Source of the DNA: Novosphingobium guangzhouense
GTDB taxonomy: Bacteria > Pseudomonadota > Alphaproteobacteria > Sphingomonadales > Sphingomonadaceae
NCBI RefSeq assembly: GCF_002896965.1
Contig: NZ_LYMM01000001.1
Location: 335,201 to 399,200, forward strand
Direction of reading: 5' to 3'
Length of the DNA stretch: 64,000 bases
The stretch's first letter is position 1. Each line of letters starts with the position of its first letter. Positions 33,710 through 43,017 of the stretch are shown in pieces. The translations under genes and the position numbers were made by a program. A model generated the notes under the pieces. That model did no database searches. It was given only the letters and a program-made list of their open reading frames with translations, and was not told the origin of the DNA.

Positions 33710-34615
33710 ATGCTCCCCGCTCTGTTGTCGGCCGCCGCATCACTTCTTGCCCTGACGCCTGCAACAGCTACCGGCGCGGACGCCGCCCCGGAAGCATCGG
33801 GTTACACCCTTCCGGGCACGCAGGTTTTCGAGATGCGTAACAGCCAGGGCGAGCCCTATCGCATCTTCGTCTCCGCTCCCGAAGGGCCTGCTCCGGCGAA
33901 CGGCTTTCCAGTGCTGTATGTGCTGGACGGTAACGCCATGTTCGCAAGCTTCGCAGAGGCGCGGCGAGTGCAGGAACGCATCGGCGCTGAACCATCCAGT
34001 GATCCGGGTCCGGGCGGGACGATCGTTGTAGGCATAGGGTATCCCACCGACCGCGCATACGAGGGTGCACGCCGCCTCTACGACTTCACGCCGCCCAACC
34101 TGCCCCAGCTTCCCCCCGTCCAACAATCGCTGGCCAAGTTCAAGACGGGCGGGCGCGACGCATTCCTTGCCTTCCTGCTGCGCAGTATCCGGCCGGAGAT
34201 CGCGCGCCGCTACAAGGTCGATGCCAACCGTCAGGCGCTCTACGGGCATTCGCTGGCAGGCTATTTCGCTTTGCACACGCTCTATTCCCACCCGGACGCG
34301 TTCGATGCCGTGATAGCGGCAAGCCCGTCTCAGTGGTGGAACGATCAGGAAATTCTCACCCAGGAACGCACCTTCGCATTACGCCTGACACAAGGCCGCG
34401 CTCCGCAGCGCATGGCCCGGATACTGTTGCTTGCGGGTGATCGCGAAGAACGGACCGAAATCGTCCATGACGCAGAGGCATTGGCCGACCGGCTCAAGCC
34501 CTTGTCGACTTACGGCCTGCGCAGCCGGGCGGAAATCTTCAAGGGCGAAACCCACATCACCGTCCCCAGCCGATCAGTCACCACAGCGCTGCGCTGGGCC
34601 GCCGGATCGCCCTGA
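33710..34615 (+). CDS. Secreted esterase, Fes/IroE-like alpha/beta hydrolase
   Basis: 301-aa enzyme with an N-terminal signal peptide (LLSAAASLLALTPATATGADA). The body matches the putative-esterase/IroE family: FPVLYVLDGNAMFASF, IVVGIGYPTDRAYEGARRLYDFTPP, the nucleophile elbow Y-G-H-S-L-A-G, ASPSQWWN and a C-terminal His in GETHITVP. IroE relatives hydrolyse catecholate siderophore esters in the periplasm, but many family members are general esterases. ATG at 33710 has GGAG 9 bp upstream. It is 14 bp behind the permease gene, so co-transcribed with the hydantoin-type operon or supporting the siderophore receptors. Confidence 0.83.
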   Translation: MLPALLSAAASLLALTPATATGADAAPEASGYTLPGTQVFEMRNSQGEPYRIFVSAPEGPAPANGFPVLYVLDGNAMFASFAEARRVQERIGAEPSSDPGPGGTIVVGIGYPTDRAYEGARRLYDFTPPNLPQLPPVQQSLAKFKTGGRDAFLAFLLRSIRPEIARRYKVDANRQALYGHSLAGYFALHTLYSHPDAFDAVIAASPSQWWNDQEILTQERTFALRLTQGRAPQRMARILLLAGDREERTEIVHDAEALADRLKPLSTYGLRSRAEIFKGETHITVPSRSVTTALRWAAGSP

Positions 34616-34697
34616 GCCGGCCAGCCCTTCACCTGTCACACGCCAAAGACGGCGCGATTAAACCGCGCCATGACAGTATCGACGCAGGACCCCTCGC

Positions 34698-35123
34698 CTG
34701 ACCGAACTCGACAGCCTTGATCGTCGACTGATCTCGCTTCTTCGGGAAGACGGACGGGCATCCGTGTCAAAGCTGGCGCAGACACTGGGAGTATCGCGCG
34801 CGACGGTGCAATCACGGCTCGACCGGCTGGTTAAGTCCGGCACGATCCTGGGCTTCACCCTACGCACGCACGGGAATACGGAAAAACGCATTCGCGCCAT
34901 CGCGCTTATAGAAGTCGAGGGGCACTCGACGGCAGCGGTGATCCGCTCGATGCGTGGCATTCCCGAAACCCGCTCGCTCCACACCACCAACGGCGCCTGG
35001 GATCTCATCGCCGAAATCGAGGCCGGCGACCTGCCCGAATTTGACCGGATATTGCGCGAACTGCGCTCGATCGAAGGTGTGTTGAACAGCGAAACCAGCA
35101 TCCTGCTGCAATCCCTGTGCTGA
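34698..35123 (+). CDS. Lrp/AsnC family transcriptional regulator, apparent CTG start
   Basis: 141-aa feast/famine regulator. N-terminal HTH: LTELDSLDRRLISLLREDGR, LAQTLGVSRATVQSRLDRLVKSG; C-terminal RAM domain from RAIALIEVEGHS to the end. The frame upstream of residue 23 has no ATG, GTG or TTG. The conserved N-terminus can only be reached from CTG at 34698, which has AGGA 8 bp before it. Starting at GTG 34764 would remove the first recognition helices. An ATG at 34670 in another frame could be the original start if there is a one-base frameshift. Likely local regulator of the operon before it; transcribed right after the esterase gene. Confidence 0.82.
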   Translation: MTELDSLDRRLISLLREDGRASVSKLAQTLGVSRATVQSRLDRLVKSGTILGFTLRTHGNTEKRIRAIALIEVEGHSTAAVIRSMRGIPETRSLHTTNGAWDLIAEIEAGDLPEFDRILRELRSIEGVLNSETSILLQSLC

Positions 35124-35191
35124 CACCGATCTGGGGCGGCCGCGCAGGAAGACGCCTTGACGCGCATGGCCTGCGCCGCAATCACGCCCCG

Positions 35192-36619
35192 ATGACGCCC
35201 ACCGCTGAGCAACAGGCAATCCTGGACCGGTCCCCATCCGGCACGATCAAGGTCGTCGCCGGTGCCGGATGCGGCAAAACCTCCACGCTGGTCCAGTATA
35301 GTCGTCGCTGGCCGGCAACCGCGCTTTATCTGGCCTTCAACCGGGCAATTGCCGACGAAGCGGGGCGCAGGTTCCCACCCATCATCGAAACGCGCACGGC
35401 GCACAGCTTCGCCCATCGCGCGCTCAAGGTCGGACAGCGCAACGCAGAACTGATCCCGCGCTATCGCCATGAACACCTGCGCGCATTCGATCGGATGATC
35501 CATCCGGTGCCGGGAATGAGTGACTGGCAAGTGCGTGCTGCAATCCTGCGCACGATCGACAGCTTCCTGATCGACGCCGGCTCCAAGATCCGGCCCGATC
35601 ATTGCGACCTTGTGGTCAAATCACAACGCATCGCGGTGCGCGAAATGACGCGTGACATCGTCAAAAGCCTGCTCAAATTCGAACGCCACGACCTTCCGAT
35701 CACGCACGACACGTATCTGAAATCCTTCGAACTGTGGCATCGGATCGAGGGGCAGTTCGCCTACATGCTGCTTGACGAGGCACAGGACCTCAATCCGGTG
35801 TTGATCTCCATCGCCCGCAAGGCAGGCTTGCCGACAATCCTGGTCGGCGATCCTTATCAGTCCATCTACCGCTTTCGCGGAGCCGTGGACGCGATGCAGC
35901 AATTCGATGCGCCCGAACTGCCATTGACGCTGAGCTGGCGGTTCGGACCGGAAATCGCGCAACTCGCCAACCGGATCCTGCGGCACAGTTCCAAGCCGCC
36001 GCGCCACCGCCTGCACGGTAACCCCCGGCAGGAAACCGAAATCGTGCGCTATGGCGGCAGACTGCAACCGCGTCCGGGGACTGCGATCCTCGCCCGCACC
36101 AATGCCCGCCTTTTCGAGAGTCTGGCAGCTATCGACAAGCCATTTCACCTGATCGGCGGTATCTCGGACCTTCATCGCCAGTTGTCTTCGGCCCTGGCGC
36201 TACGCCAGCGTCGCCACCACCACATCACCGATCCCGGCGTCGCCCGTTTCACGTCCTGGGCATTGTTCGAACACGCTGCCGGACGTGGCGACGGCGAAGC
36301 CCGGCGGCTGCTCGACATCGTGGAGCGCCACGGCGAACGGCTGCCCGATATCCTCACCAGGCTTGGCCATCTTCACCGCGAGCGCGAGGCAGATGCAGGG
36401 CTGATCATCTCTACCGCACACAAGGCGAAGGGGCGGGAATTCGACACCGTCGTCGTTCTCGACGATTTCGATGACCCGGCAGACCTCGTCGCGCGGCGGC
36501 AGAAGGACGCGAAGTGGACGACCGAAGCCGACCAGCAGGTCAACCTGCTCTACGTCGCCTGCACGCGTGCAACCAACCGGCTTTATCTGGCGCCCAAGTT
36601 GTTCGACGCCCTCTGCTGA
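35192..36619 (+). CDS. UvrD/FBH1-like superfamily 1 DNA helicase
   Basis: 475-aa SF1 helicase. Motif I G-A-G-C-G-K-T-S (24-31), motif II L-L-D-E-A-Q-D, motif III GDPYQSIYRFRGA, motif IV/V region LSWRF, ISTAHKAKGREFDTVVV (motif V) and VNLLYVACTRATNRLYL (motif VI) are all present in order. It lacks nuclease or RecB extensions and is compact. Such stand-alone helicases act in recombination or repair, but no partner gene is adjacent. ATG at 35192 begins just before the Q-motif-like AEQQAIL; a GTG at 35117 would overlap the AsnC stop. Possibly translationally linked to the AsnC gene only by proximity. Confidence 0.87.
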   Translation: MTPTAEQQAILDRSPSGTIKVVAGAGCGKTSTLVQYSRRWPATALYLAFNRAIADEAGRRFPPIIETRTAHSFAHRALKVGQRNAELIPRYRHEHLRAFDRMIHPVPGMSDWQVRAAILRTIDSFLIDAGSKIRPDHCDLVVKSQRIAVREMTRDIVKSLLKFERHDLPITHDTYLKSFELWHRIEGQFAYMLLDEAQDLNPVLISIARKAGLPTILVGDPYQSIYRFRGAVDAMQQFDAPELPLTLSWRFGPEIAQLANRILRHSSKPPRHRLHGNPRQETEIVRYGGRLQPRPGTAILARTNARLFESLAAIDKPFHLIGGISDLHRQLSSALALRQRRHHHITDPGVARFTSWALFEHAAGRGDGEARRLLDIVERHGERLPDILTRLGHLHREREADAGLIISTAHKAKGREFDTVVVLDDFDDPADLVARRQKDAKWTTEADQQVNLLYVACTRATNRLYLAPKLFDALC

Positions 36620-36646
36620 TGATCCGCGCACAGCAAGGCCGCAGTG

Positions 36647-38032
36647 TCACTGCGGCACAACGGTCAAAGGAAGTCGCACCTCAACCTTCAGTCCACCGCC
36701 CGTCGACTCATCCAGCCGGATAGTGCCGTGATGAAGCCGGACGACCTCCTGCGCGATACTCAGGCCAAGTCCGCTGCCCGTTCCCGATGGCTGCGCGCCC
36801 CGGTCGAAACGGTTCAGTACCCGCTCCCGGTCGGCCGCGCCCAACCCCGGTCCATTGTCCTGCACGATCAGTTGCACGCCTTGGCCTGTTTTGCCCACGG
36901 TCACGAAGATGCGGCCGCCCGCAGGCGTGTAATTCACCGCATTGTCGACAAGATTGGCCATCAACTGCTCGATCGCGTGCTGGTCTCCGTGGAACGGAAC
37001 ACCATCCGGCGGCGCATCGAACCCGATCTCGATCCCCTTCTTCAATGCCGCCGGGATAGACCATGCCACTACGTCCGCAACTACCGCGTCGATGGCGAAG
37101 TCCGCGCGATGAGCGAATCCGTCCGCACCCGCCTCGATGCGGCTGAGCGTCAGCAGTTGCCCGGTCAGCCTGACCAGCCTGCTGCTGGCGGCGTCGACTT
37201 TCTCCAGCATCGCGCGCATATCTTCATAGCTTCCCGCACGCAGGGCAAGTTCGACTTGCGTGCGGATGTTCGTCAACGGCGTGCGTAACTGGTGCGAGGC
37301 ATCGGCAATGAAGCGTCGTTGCGCGGACAGCAGCGCAGCCAGCCGCGCAATGAGGCCGTTCATGACGCTGACCTGCTGGTGCAGTTCCATAGGCAGGGCA
37401 TGATCGTCGATCCGGCGCAGATCGCTGGGATCAAGACGCGCGATCGCATCGCGAACCCGCGCCAGCGGCGCGATGCCCCGGCCGACGCCAATCCAGATCA
37501 GCACGATGATCCCCGCCATGAACAATGATTGCGGCGCAACCATGTAGGCCATGACCTCACGCGAGAGCATGTTGCGCTTCTGCCGGGTCTCGGCAACGCG
37601 CACCAGCATGAAGCGCCCGCCTGCACCGCTCACCCGCGTCTGGACGGCGCGCAAGTGCTGCCCGTCCCGCGTCAGGTCGTAGAAGACATTACCGTGGGAA
37701 TTGGTTTGGCTCGTGACGGGCGCCGGCACTTCGCCGTTACCGACATGCCGCACTCCTTGATCGTCCACCATCTGATAGAGAATGCGATCAACCCGATCGA
37801 ATTCCAGCATCTGCCGAGCGGCAGGCGGCAGGTCAACGGAGAAACCGCTGTCGCTGGCCACCACCTGCCGCGCGATCGTCTCCACTGAATCTTCCAGCGA
37901 ACGGTCATAGGCCACGTTCACGAAGTGGACGACGATCGCATAGGCCGCCCACAGCCAGATCGCGGCCAGCGCCAGTGTCGTGGGCAGCAGCCATGCCAGC
38001 AACCGCCTGCGCATGCTGAGCCGCCTAGCCAT
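36647..38032 (-). CDS. Sensor histidine kinase, TctE-like
   Basis: 461-aa membrane sensor. TM1 at about 10-38, a periplasmic domain to about 165 and TM2 around 166-186 followed by a HAMP region. The phosphorylated His is in F-I-A-D-A-S-H-Q-L-R-T-P-L, and the ATPase domain has N-box NLVDNAVNY, DNGPGLG and GTGSGLGLSI. The N-terminal part is of the 2CSK type seen in TctE/QseC-like kinases. Starts 8 bp inside the end of the response regulator gene. Divergent from the czc-type efflux operon, so the likely signal is periplasmic metal, though TctE relatives sense carboxylates. Confidence 0.9.
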   Translation of the reverse strand: MARRLSMRRRLLAWLLPTTLALAAIWLWAAYAIVVHFVNVAYDRSLEDSVETIARQVVASDSGFSVDLPPAARQMLEFDRVDRILYQMVDDQGVRHVGNGEVPAPVTSQTNSHGNVFYDLTRDGQHLRAVQTRVSGAGGRFMLVRVAETRQKRNMLSREVMAYMVAPQSLFMAGIIVLIWIGVGRGIAPLARVRDAIARLDPSDLRRIDDHALPMELHQQVSVMNGLIARLAALLSAQRRFIADASHQLRTPLTNIRTQVELALRAGSYEDMRAMLEKVDAASSRLVRLTGQLLTLSRIEAGADGFAHRADFAIDAVVADVVAWSIPAALKKGIEIGFDAPPDGVPFHGDQHAIEQLMANLVDNAVNYTPAGGRIFVTVGKTGQGVQLIVQDNGPGLGAADRERVLNRFDRGAQPSGTGSGLGLSIAQEVVRLHHGTIRLDESTGGGLKVEVRLPLTVVPQ

Positions 38033-38696
38033 CGCCGTGATGCTCCATCAGATAGCCAAGGCCGTGGATCGTGCGAATACTCACCGCATGAGGCGCCAGC
38101 TTGCGGCGCAGGCGGCTGACGTAGACCTCCACGCTGTTGGTGGCCACTTCGCGATCCCAGTTGCTCATCTGCTGGGCCAGACGCGCCTTTTGCAGCACTT
38201 CACCGACCCGGCTGATCAGCGCTTCAAGCACATCGGTTTCGCGCAAGGACAAGTCCAGCAGGCGCCCGTCGATGAAAGCCTGGCGCGTTTCGGGATCGAA
38301 TTCGAGCGGCCCGTTGGCAAGGCGAACCACCGTGCCGGACAGCCGCCGCCGGATCGCCTCCACCCGCGCTTCCAGTTCTCCAAGTGCGAAGGGTTTGACC
38401 AGATAATCGTCCGCCCCGGCGCGCAAACCCGCGATGCGGTCATCGATGGCATCGCGCGCGGTCAGGATCAGGATCGGTGTCGCATCCCGCCGCCCCCGCA
38501 CGCGCCGCAGCAGGTCCAGCCCGTCGATATCCGGCAAACCAAGGTCCAGCACCACCAGATCATATCCGCCTCCACGCAATGCAGCATCGGCCTCTTCCCC
38601 CGATGCCAGTGCATCGGTGCGATGCCCGGCGAGTTCCAGCGCACGCGCGATCGTTTCGCGCAAGTCCGCGTCATCCTCGACCAGCAGCAACCGCAT
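38025..38696 (-). CDS. OmpR-family response regulator, TctD/QseB-like
   Basis: 223-aa regulator. Receiver domain has the acidic pair E7-D8-D9 in LLLVEDDAD, phospho-acceptor Asp51 (VVLDLGLPD), Thr in ILILTARD and Lys in LVKPFALGELEARV. The C-terminal winged helix has LSLRETDVLEAL and VEVYVSRLRRKLAP. Forms an operon with the kinase gene (8-bp overlap) and faces the efflux operon across 131 bp, which holds an 11-bp direct repeat (38744-38765) of the sort OmpR-family proteins bind. Confidence 0.92.
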   Translation of the reverse strand: MRLLLVEDDADLRETIARALELAGHRTDALASGEEADAALRGGGYDLVVLDLGLPDIDGLDLLRRVRGRRDATPILILTARDAIDDRIAGLRAGADDYLVKPFALGELEARVEAIRRRLSGTVVRLANGPLEFDPETRQAFIDGRLLDLSLRETDVLEALISRVGEVLQKARLAQQMSNWDREVATNSVEVYVSRLRRKLAPHAVSIRTIHGLGYLMEHHGDG

Positions 38697-38743
38697 TCAC
38701 AACCTCGCGCCAATATCCAGGCTCATGCCAATTTCCGGGACCA

Positions 38744-38765
38744 GTCAGGACTTTGTCAGCCCTTG
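38744..38765. promoter_or_regulatory. Candidate response-regulator direct repeat
   Basis: Two adjacent 11-mers, GTCAGGACTTT and GTCAGCCCTTG, match at 8 of 11 positions with an 11-bp period, the spacing typical of OmpR/PhoB-type sites. It lies 63 bp before the adaptor gene ATG and 48 bp before the regulator ATG. Confidence 0.45.
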
Positions 38766-38827
38766 GCCATAGTCGGCGGCCGCAGGGCCGTCTTCACCCG
38801 AAGACGAAGAGCCGGGGAACCTTACGC

Positions 38828-39919
38828 ATGGCATTGCGCTCGACGCCGACGCTGCGTCTTCTATTCACGCTGCTCGTATCGGCAAGTCTTTCCGCCTGTT
38901 CCGGACAGCCGGACGTCGAGAAGACCGACGCACCGCTCAGCCTTGGCGAGATGATCCGCCAGGGCTTCGTAAAGACCGAGCGCGTGGGCGAGGGCAACAG
39001 CGGCTTCGGCCTGCCGGTGCCCGGACGCGTGGCGTTCGAGGCGCAGGGGCTGGCTGCCATCGACACCCCCGTTCCGGCCCGCATCGTATCGATAGAAGCG
39101 CGTCCGGGCGAAGTCATCCAGCGCGGCACTCCGCTGGTCACGCTGGTTGGTGCGGATGTCGCGTCGGTGCGCTCGGACGTGGCGCAATCGCGCGCGCGTC
39201 TGGCGGCGGCAGAGGACATGTTGCGCCGCCAGACCGAGATGGTAAGCCGCGGCGTCGGCACCGAAGTGGAGCGTTTCGGGGCGGAAACCGCCGCACGCGA
39301 AGCGCGCGCGGAATATGCGCGGGCATCGCGCGCATCCTCGCTTATCGGCGGCGGCAAGGGCGGAACTTTCACGCTGCGTGCGCCAGTCGGCGGCACTGTG
39401 CTAAGCCTCAAGGCAAGTGTGGGATCGATGGCCGATGTCGGCGGCGATCCGATCATGGAAATCGGCGATCCGGCCCGGCTATGGGTGGTTGCCGACGCGA
39501 CGGAGAGCGATCTCATAGGCCTGCGCGCCGGAATGGAAGCGCAAGTCGTACTGGCCGGAGAAACCATTCCCGCCCGCATCGACGGCATCGGCTCGCTGGT
39601 CGACAGCGAACAGCGCCGTGTGCCGGTTTATCTGCGCCTGTCAAGGAAGCCCGCCGGATTGACTGCAGGAATGCTGGCCGACGTCCGCCTTCCCGCCACC
39701 CGCGCGATCACCGTGCCGACTGACGCCGTTCTCGTCAGGGAGGGCGGCCAGCGCGTCGTCTACGTGCAGGCCGACAAAGGCAAGACCGTGGCACGGCCCG
39801 TGACCATCGGCGCATCGCGCGGAGGGCGGATCGTCATCTCCTCCGGCCTGAAGGCGGGCGAAACCATCATTTCCCACGGCGCCCTGCTGCTCGACAGCAG
39901 CGCCAGCCAGCAGCTCTGA
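38828..39919 (+). CDS. RND efflux periplasmic adaptor (CzcB/CusB-like lipoprotein)
   Basis: 363-aa membrane-fusion protein. The lipobox L-S-A-C with Cys24 marks a lipoprotein. It has a lipoyl-like half (VPARIVSIEARPGEVIQRGTPLVTLV), a helical hairpin (about 118-170), the second lipoyl half (FTLRAPVGGTVLSLKASVG) and beta-barrel/proximal domains. No His-rich metal-binding extension is present. ATG at 38828 has GGGGAA upstream; an in-frame extension to 38477 would overlap the response regulator promoter. First gene of the efflux operon, 8 bp before the pump gene. Confidence 0.9.
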   Translation: MALRSTPTLRLLFTLLVSASLSACSGQPDVEKTDAPLSLGEMIRQGFVKTERVGEGNSGFGLPVPGRVAFEAQGLAAIDTPVPARIVSIEARPGEVIQRGTPLVTLVGADVASVRSDVAQSRARLAAAEDMLRRQTEMVSRGVGTEVERFGAETAAREARAEYARASRASSLIGGGKGGTFTLRAPVGGTVLSLKASVGSMADVGGDPIMEIGDPARLWVVADATESDLIGLRAGMEAQVVLAGETIPARIDGIGSLVDSEQRRVPVYLRLSRKPAGLTAGMLADVRLPATRAITVPTDAVLVREGGQRVVYVQADKGKTVARPVTIGASRGGRIVISSGLKAGETIISHGALLLDSSASQQL

Positions 39920-39927
39920 GCTTTTCC

Positions 39928-42900
39928 ATGCTGTCGCGTCTCATCGAATTTTCGGTCCATCGCCGCGTAGTGGTGCTGGTGCTTGCCGGAATCCTCGCGG
40001 TGTTCGGCATCCGCGCCTATCACAACCTGTCGATCGAAGCTTTTCCCGACGTCACCAACGCGCAAGTCCAGGTCATCACCCAGATGCCCGGCTATGCCGC
40101 CGCCGAAGTGGAACGACAGGTCACGATCCCGCTGGAACGCGCGCTGAACGGCACTCCGCGCATGACCCTGTTGCGCAGCGAGAACCTGTTCGGCCTGTCC
40201 ATCATCACGCTGGTATTCGATGACGACGCCGATCCGTTCGACAGTCGCATGGTCGTCGGCCAGCGCCTGAACGATGCCGAACTGCCCGAAGGCATCACCC
40301 CGTCACTCGCCCCGGAATCGACGCCGCTGGGCAAGATCTACCGCTTTCGCGTAACGAGCGACCGGCACGACCTTTTCGCCATCCGATCGGAAATGCAGTG
40401 GACGGTCACGCGTATGCTGCGTCAGGTGCAGGGCGTGGCGGACGTGGTTCCGTTCGGCGGCTATCTGCAGGAAATCCAGGTCCAGCCCGATCCGGCCAGG
40501 CTCTACGCCGCCGGGATCAGCCTGGATACGCTGGAAGAAACGCTGAACAAGGCCAATCTCAATGTTGGCGGCGGCTTCCTACGCACGGGCGATCAGGAGC
40601 TGACGGTGCGCGGGATCGGCGTGATCAGCAAGCCTGCGGATATCAAGCACATCCCTCTGAAAGCGCGCGACGGCACCGCCCTTACCATCGGCGACGTGGC
40701 CACCGTCCAGACCGCGCCAACACCGCGGCGGGGCTCCGTTTCCTACAACGACAAGCGCGAAGTTGTGGAAGGGCTTGTGCTGATGCGCCGGGGCGAAAAC
40801 CCGTCGCTGGTGCTCGATGGCATCCATGAACAGGTCCAGCGGCTGAACGATACCATACTGCCAAAGGGCATGAAGATCGTGCCCGTCTACGACCGCAGCG
40901 AACTTGTCGGCCACACCATCGGCACAGTGCAGGACAACCTGCTGCACGGCTTCATCCTTGTCATCGCCATCGTCTGGCTGTTCCTGCGCAGCGTGACCGG
41001 ATCGGCAGTGGTTTCCGTAGTGATCCCGTTGTCGCTGCTTACCGCTTTCATCGGGCTCAGCCTGCTGGGCCTGCCCGCCAACCTTATATCGATGGGGGCG
41101 ATCGATTTCGGCATCCTCGTGGATGGCGCGGTCGTACTGGTCGAGGCGGTGATGCACGCAATCCAGGTCGAAAAGCCACAGGATCGCAAAGCCATCCTTC
41201 GGTTGGTGATCGCATCCGCCATCGATGTTGGGCGTCCCACATTCTATTCGATGCTGATCATCATCGCCGCGCTGCTGCCGGTGTTCACGCTGGAATCGGT
41301 GGAAGGGCGCATGTTCCGCCCGCTGGCGCTGACTTACGCCTTTGCCCTGACCGGCGCGCTGGTCTTCGCGCTGACGGTGGTTCCGGCCTTATGCGCAGTG
41401 ATGTTCAAGCCCAAGCACGCCGATATCGTCGAGCCGCGCTGGATCGGCAGCCTGCGCGAGCGTTATCGTTCGCTGCTCGACACGAGCCTGCGCCGCCGGA
41501 TGATCGCCATAGTCGGTGCGGCCGCGCTGCTGCTGACCGGGGCGCTTGCGGTCAATCGTCTCGGCACCGAATTCCTGCCCGAACTGGACGAGGGCGATAT
41601 CGCGATCTTCGTGGAGATGCCCAACTCCATCGCCATGCAGAAGGCGCAGGACGTCCTTCAGGAAGTCCACCGCCGCATCCGGGGCATTCCCGAAGTCCGT
41701 GATGTTCACTCCGAACACGGCCGCCCCGAGGACGGCACGGACAATGAAGGCGTCAACATGGTCAAGACCTTCGTGCGCCTGCTGCCCGAGGAAAACTGGC
41801 ACACCGGCAAGACCAAAGCCCAGATCGTCGACCAGATGCGCCGTTCGCTGGCAGGCATTCCCGGCGTGCGCTTCAACTTCTCCCAGCCGATAAAAGACAG
41901 CGTGGAAGAAGCGGTGGCCGGGGTGCGCGGCAAGGTCGTGCTCAAGATCTTTGGCACCGACCTGACCGCAATGCGCCAGACGCTGCTGAAAGCGGTCGAT
42001 GCCATCCGGCCCGTCGCGGGCGTTACCGAACTGGACCTCTACCGCGATGCCCTTGGCCCGCAGTTGCAGATCCAACTGGACCGCGCAGCGCTTGCCCGCG
42101 CCGATGTGTCGGTCGAGGATGCGCAACGCACCATCGAGACGGCGCTGGCGGGCCGTGTCACCACCGAATTCTGGGACGGCGAACGGCCGGTGCCCGTCCG
42201 GCTGATCCTGCCTTCGCCCTCTCGCGACGATGCGGACAAGATCGGCGCGTTGCAGATCACCACTCCGTCCGGCGCACGCGTACCCCTGGCGCGACTGGCA
42301 AGAATCTCTGTCGAAAACGGCCCAACCACGATCGTGCGCGAAGGCAACATCCGTTTCCTCGCGCTCAAGTTCAACGTCGAGGGCCGCGACATGGGATCAA
42401 CCGTGAACGATGCGATCGCCGCCGTGAACGCCAAGGTCAAGCCGCCCGAGGGCAGCTACTTCGTCTGGGGCGGAGAGTTCGAGAACCAGCAGCGCGCGGC
42501 GAAGCGCCTGCAGGTGGTCGTCCCGGTGGCGCTGCTGCTGGTGCTGTGCCTGCTCTATGCAGCGATGAACAGTGGTCGCAGCGCCATCGCCATCATCGCC
42601 ACGATCCCTTTCGCGCTGACGGGCGGTGCCTTTGCCCTGCTGGTTGCAGGCGTACCGCTTTCAGTCAGCGCTGCGGTGGGCTTCATCGCACTGCTCGGCC
42701 AGGTTTCGCTGATGGGCGTGTTGGTGCTGTCAGCGGCGGAAGAACGGCGCCGAAAGGGCATGGACCTGCTGCCTGCGCTGCTTGAAGGGGCGGTAGACAG
42801 ACTTCGCCCGGTGCTCATGGCCTCTTCGCTGGCGATGCTGGGCCTGCTGCCCATGGTGGTCTCCACCGGGATCGGCAGCGAAACGCAGCGCCCCTTCGCC

Positions 42901-43017
42901 CTTGTCGTCGTGGGCGGCATGGTGACGACACTGATCGTCGCACTGCTCATCCTGCCGGTGCTCTACAGCTACATTACCCCCGGCAAACTCCAGACCCCAG
43001 AGGAGGCCGACGCATGA
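39928..43017 (+). CDS. Heavy-metal efflux RND pump, CzcA/CusA family
   Basis: 1029-aa inner-membrane proton/metal antiporter, normal family length. The HME-type TM4 signature is A-I-D-F-G-I-L-V-D-G-A-V-V-L-V-E with Asp393, Asp399 and Glu406. TM1 starts at residue 12 and the large periplasmic loops contain the porter and docking domains. The spectrum (Co/Zn/Cd versus Cu/Ag) cannot be fixed; the Asp-Asp-Glu set is the CzcA-like pattern. The gene ends in an ATGA overlap with the outer-membrane factor gene. Confidence 0.93.
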   Translation: MLSRLIEFSVHRRVVVLVLAGILAVFGIRAYHNLSIEAFPDVTNAQVQVITQMPGYAAAEVERQVTIPLERALNGTPRMTLLRSENLFGLSIITLVFDDDADPFDSRMVVGQRLNDAELPEGITPSLAPESTPLGKIYRFRVTSDRHDLFAIRSEMQWTVTRMLRQVQGVADVVPFGGYLQEIQVQPDPARLYAAGISLDTLEETLNKANLNVGGGFLRTGDQELTVRGIGVISKPADIKHIPLKARDGTALTIGDVATVQTAPTPRRGSVSYNDKREVVEGLVLMRRGENPSLVLDGIHEQVQRLNDTILPKGMKIVPVYDRSELVGHTIGTVQDNLLHGFILVIAIVWLFLRSVTGSAVVSVVIPLSLLTAFIGLSLLGLPANLISMGAIDFGILVDGAVVLVEAVMHAIQVEKPQDRKAILRLVIASAIDVGRPTFYSMLIIIAALLPVFTLESVEGRMFRPLALTYAFALTGALVFALTVVPALCAVMFKPKHADIVEPRWIGSLRERYRSLLDTSLRRRMIAIVGAAALLLTGALAVNRLGTEFLPELDEGDIAIFVEMPNSIAMQKAQDVLQEVHRRIRGIPEVRDVHSEHGRPEDGTDNEGVNMVKTFVRLLPEENWHTGKTKAQIVDQMRRSLAGIPGVRFNFSQPIKDSVEEAVAGVRGKVVLKIFGTDLTAMRQTLLKAVDAIRPVAGVTELDLYRDALGPQLQIQLDRAALARADVSVEDAQRTIETALAGRVTTEFWDGERPVPVRLILPSPSRDDADKIGALQITTPSGARVPLARLARISVENGPTTIVREGNIRFLALKFNVEGRDMGSTVNDAIAAVNAKVKPPEGSYFVWGGEFENQQRAAKRLQVVVPVALLLVLCLLYAAMNSGRSAIAIIATIPFALTGGAFALLVAGVPLSVSAAVGFIALLGQVSLMGVLVLSAAEERRRKGMDLLPALLEGAVDRLRPVLMASSLAMLGLLPMVVSTGIGSETQRPFALVVVGGMVTTLIVALLILPVLYSYITPGKLQTPEEADA

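Noticed and set aside
38477..38827. N-terminal extension of the adaptor frame
   Set aside because: Lies over the response regulator gene and promoter; the lipobox needs the 38828 start.
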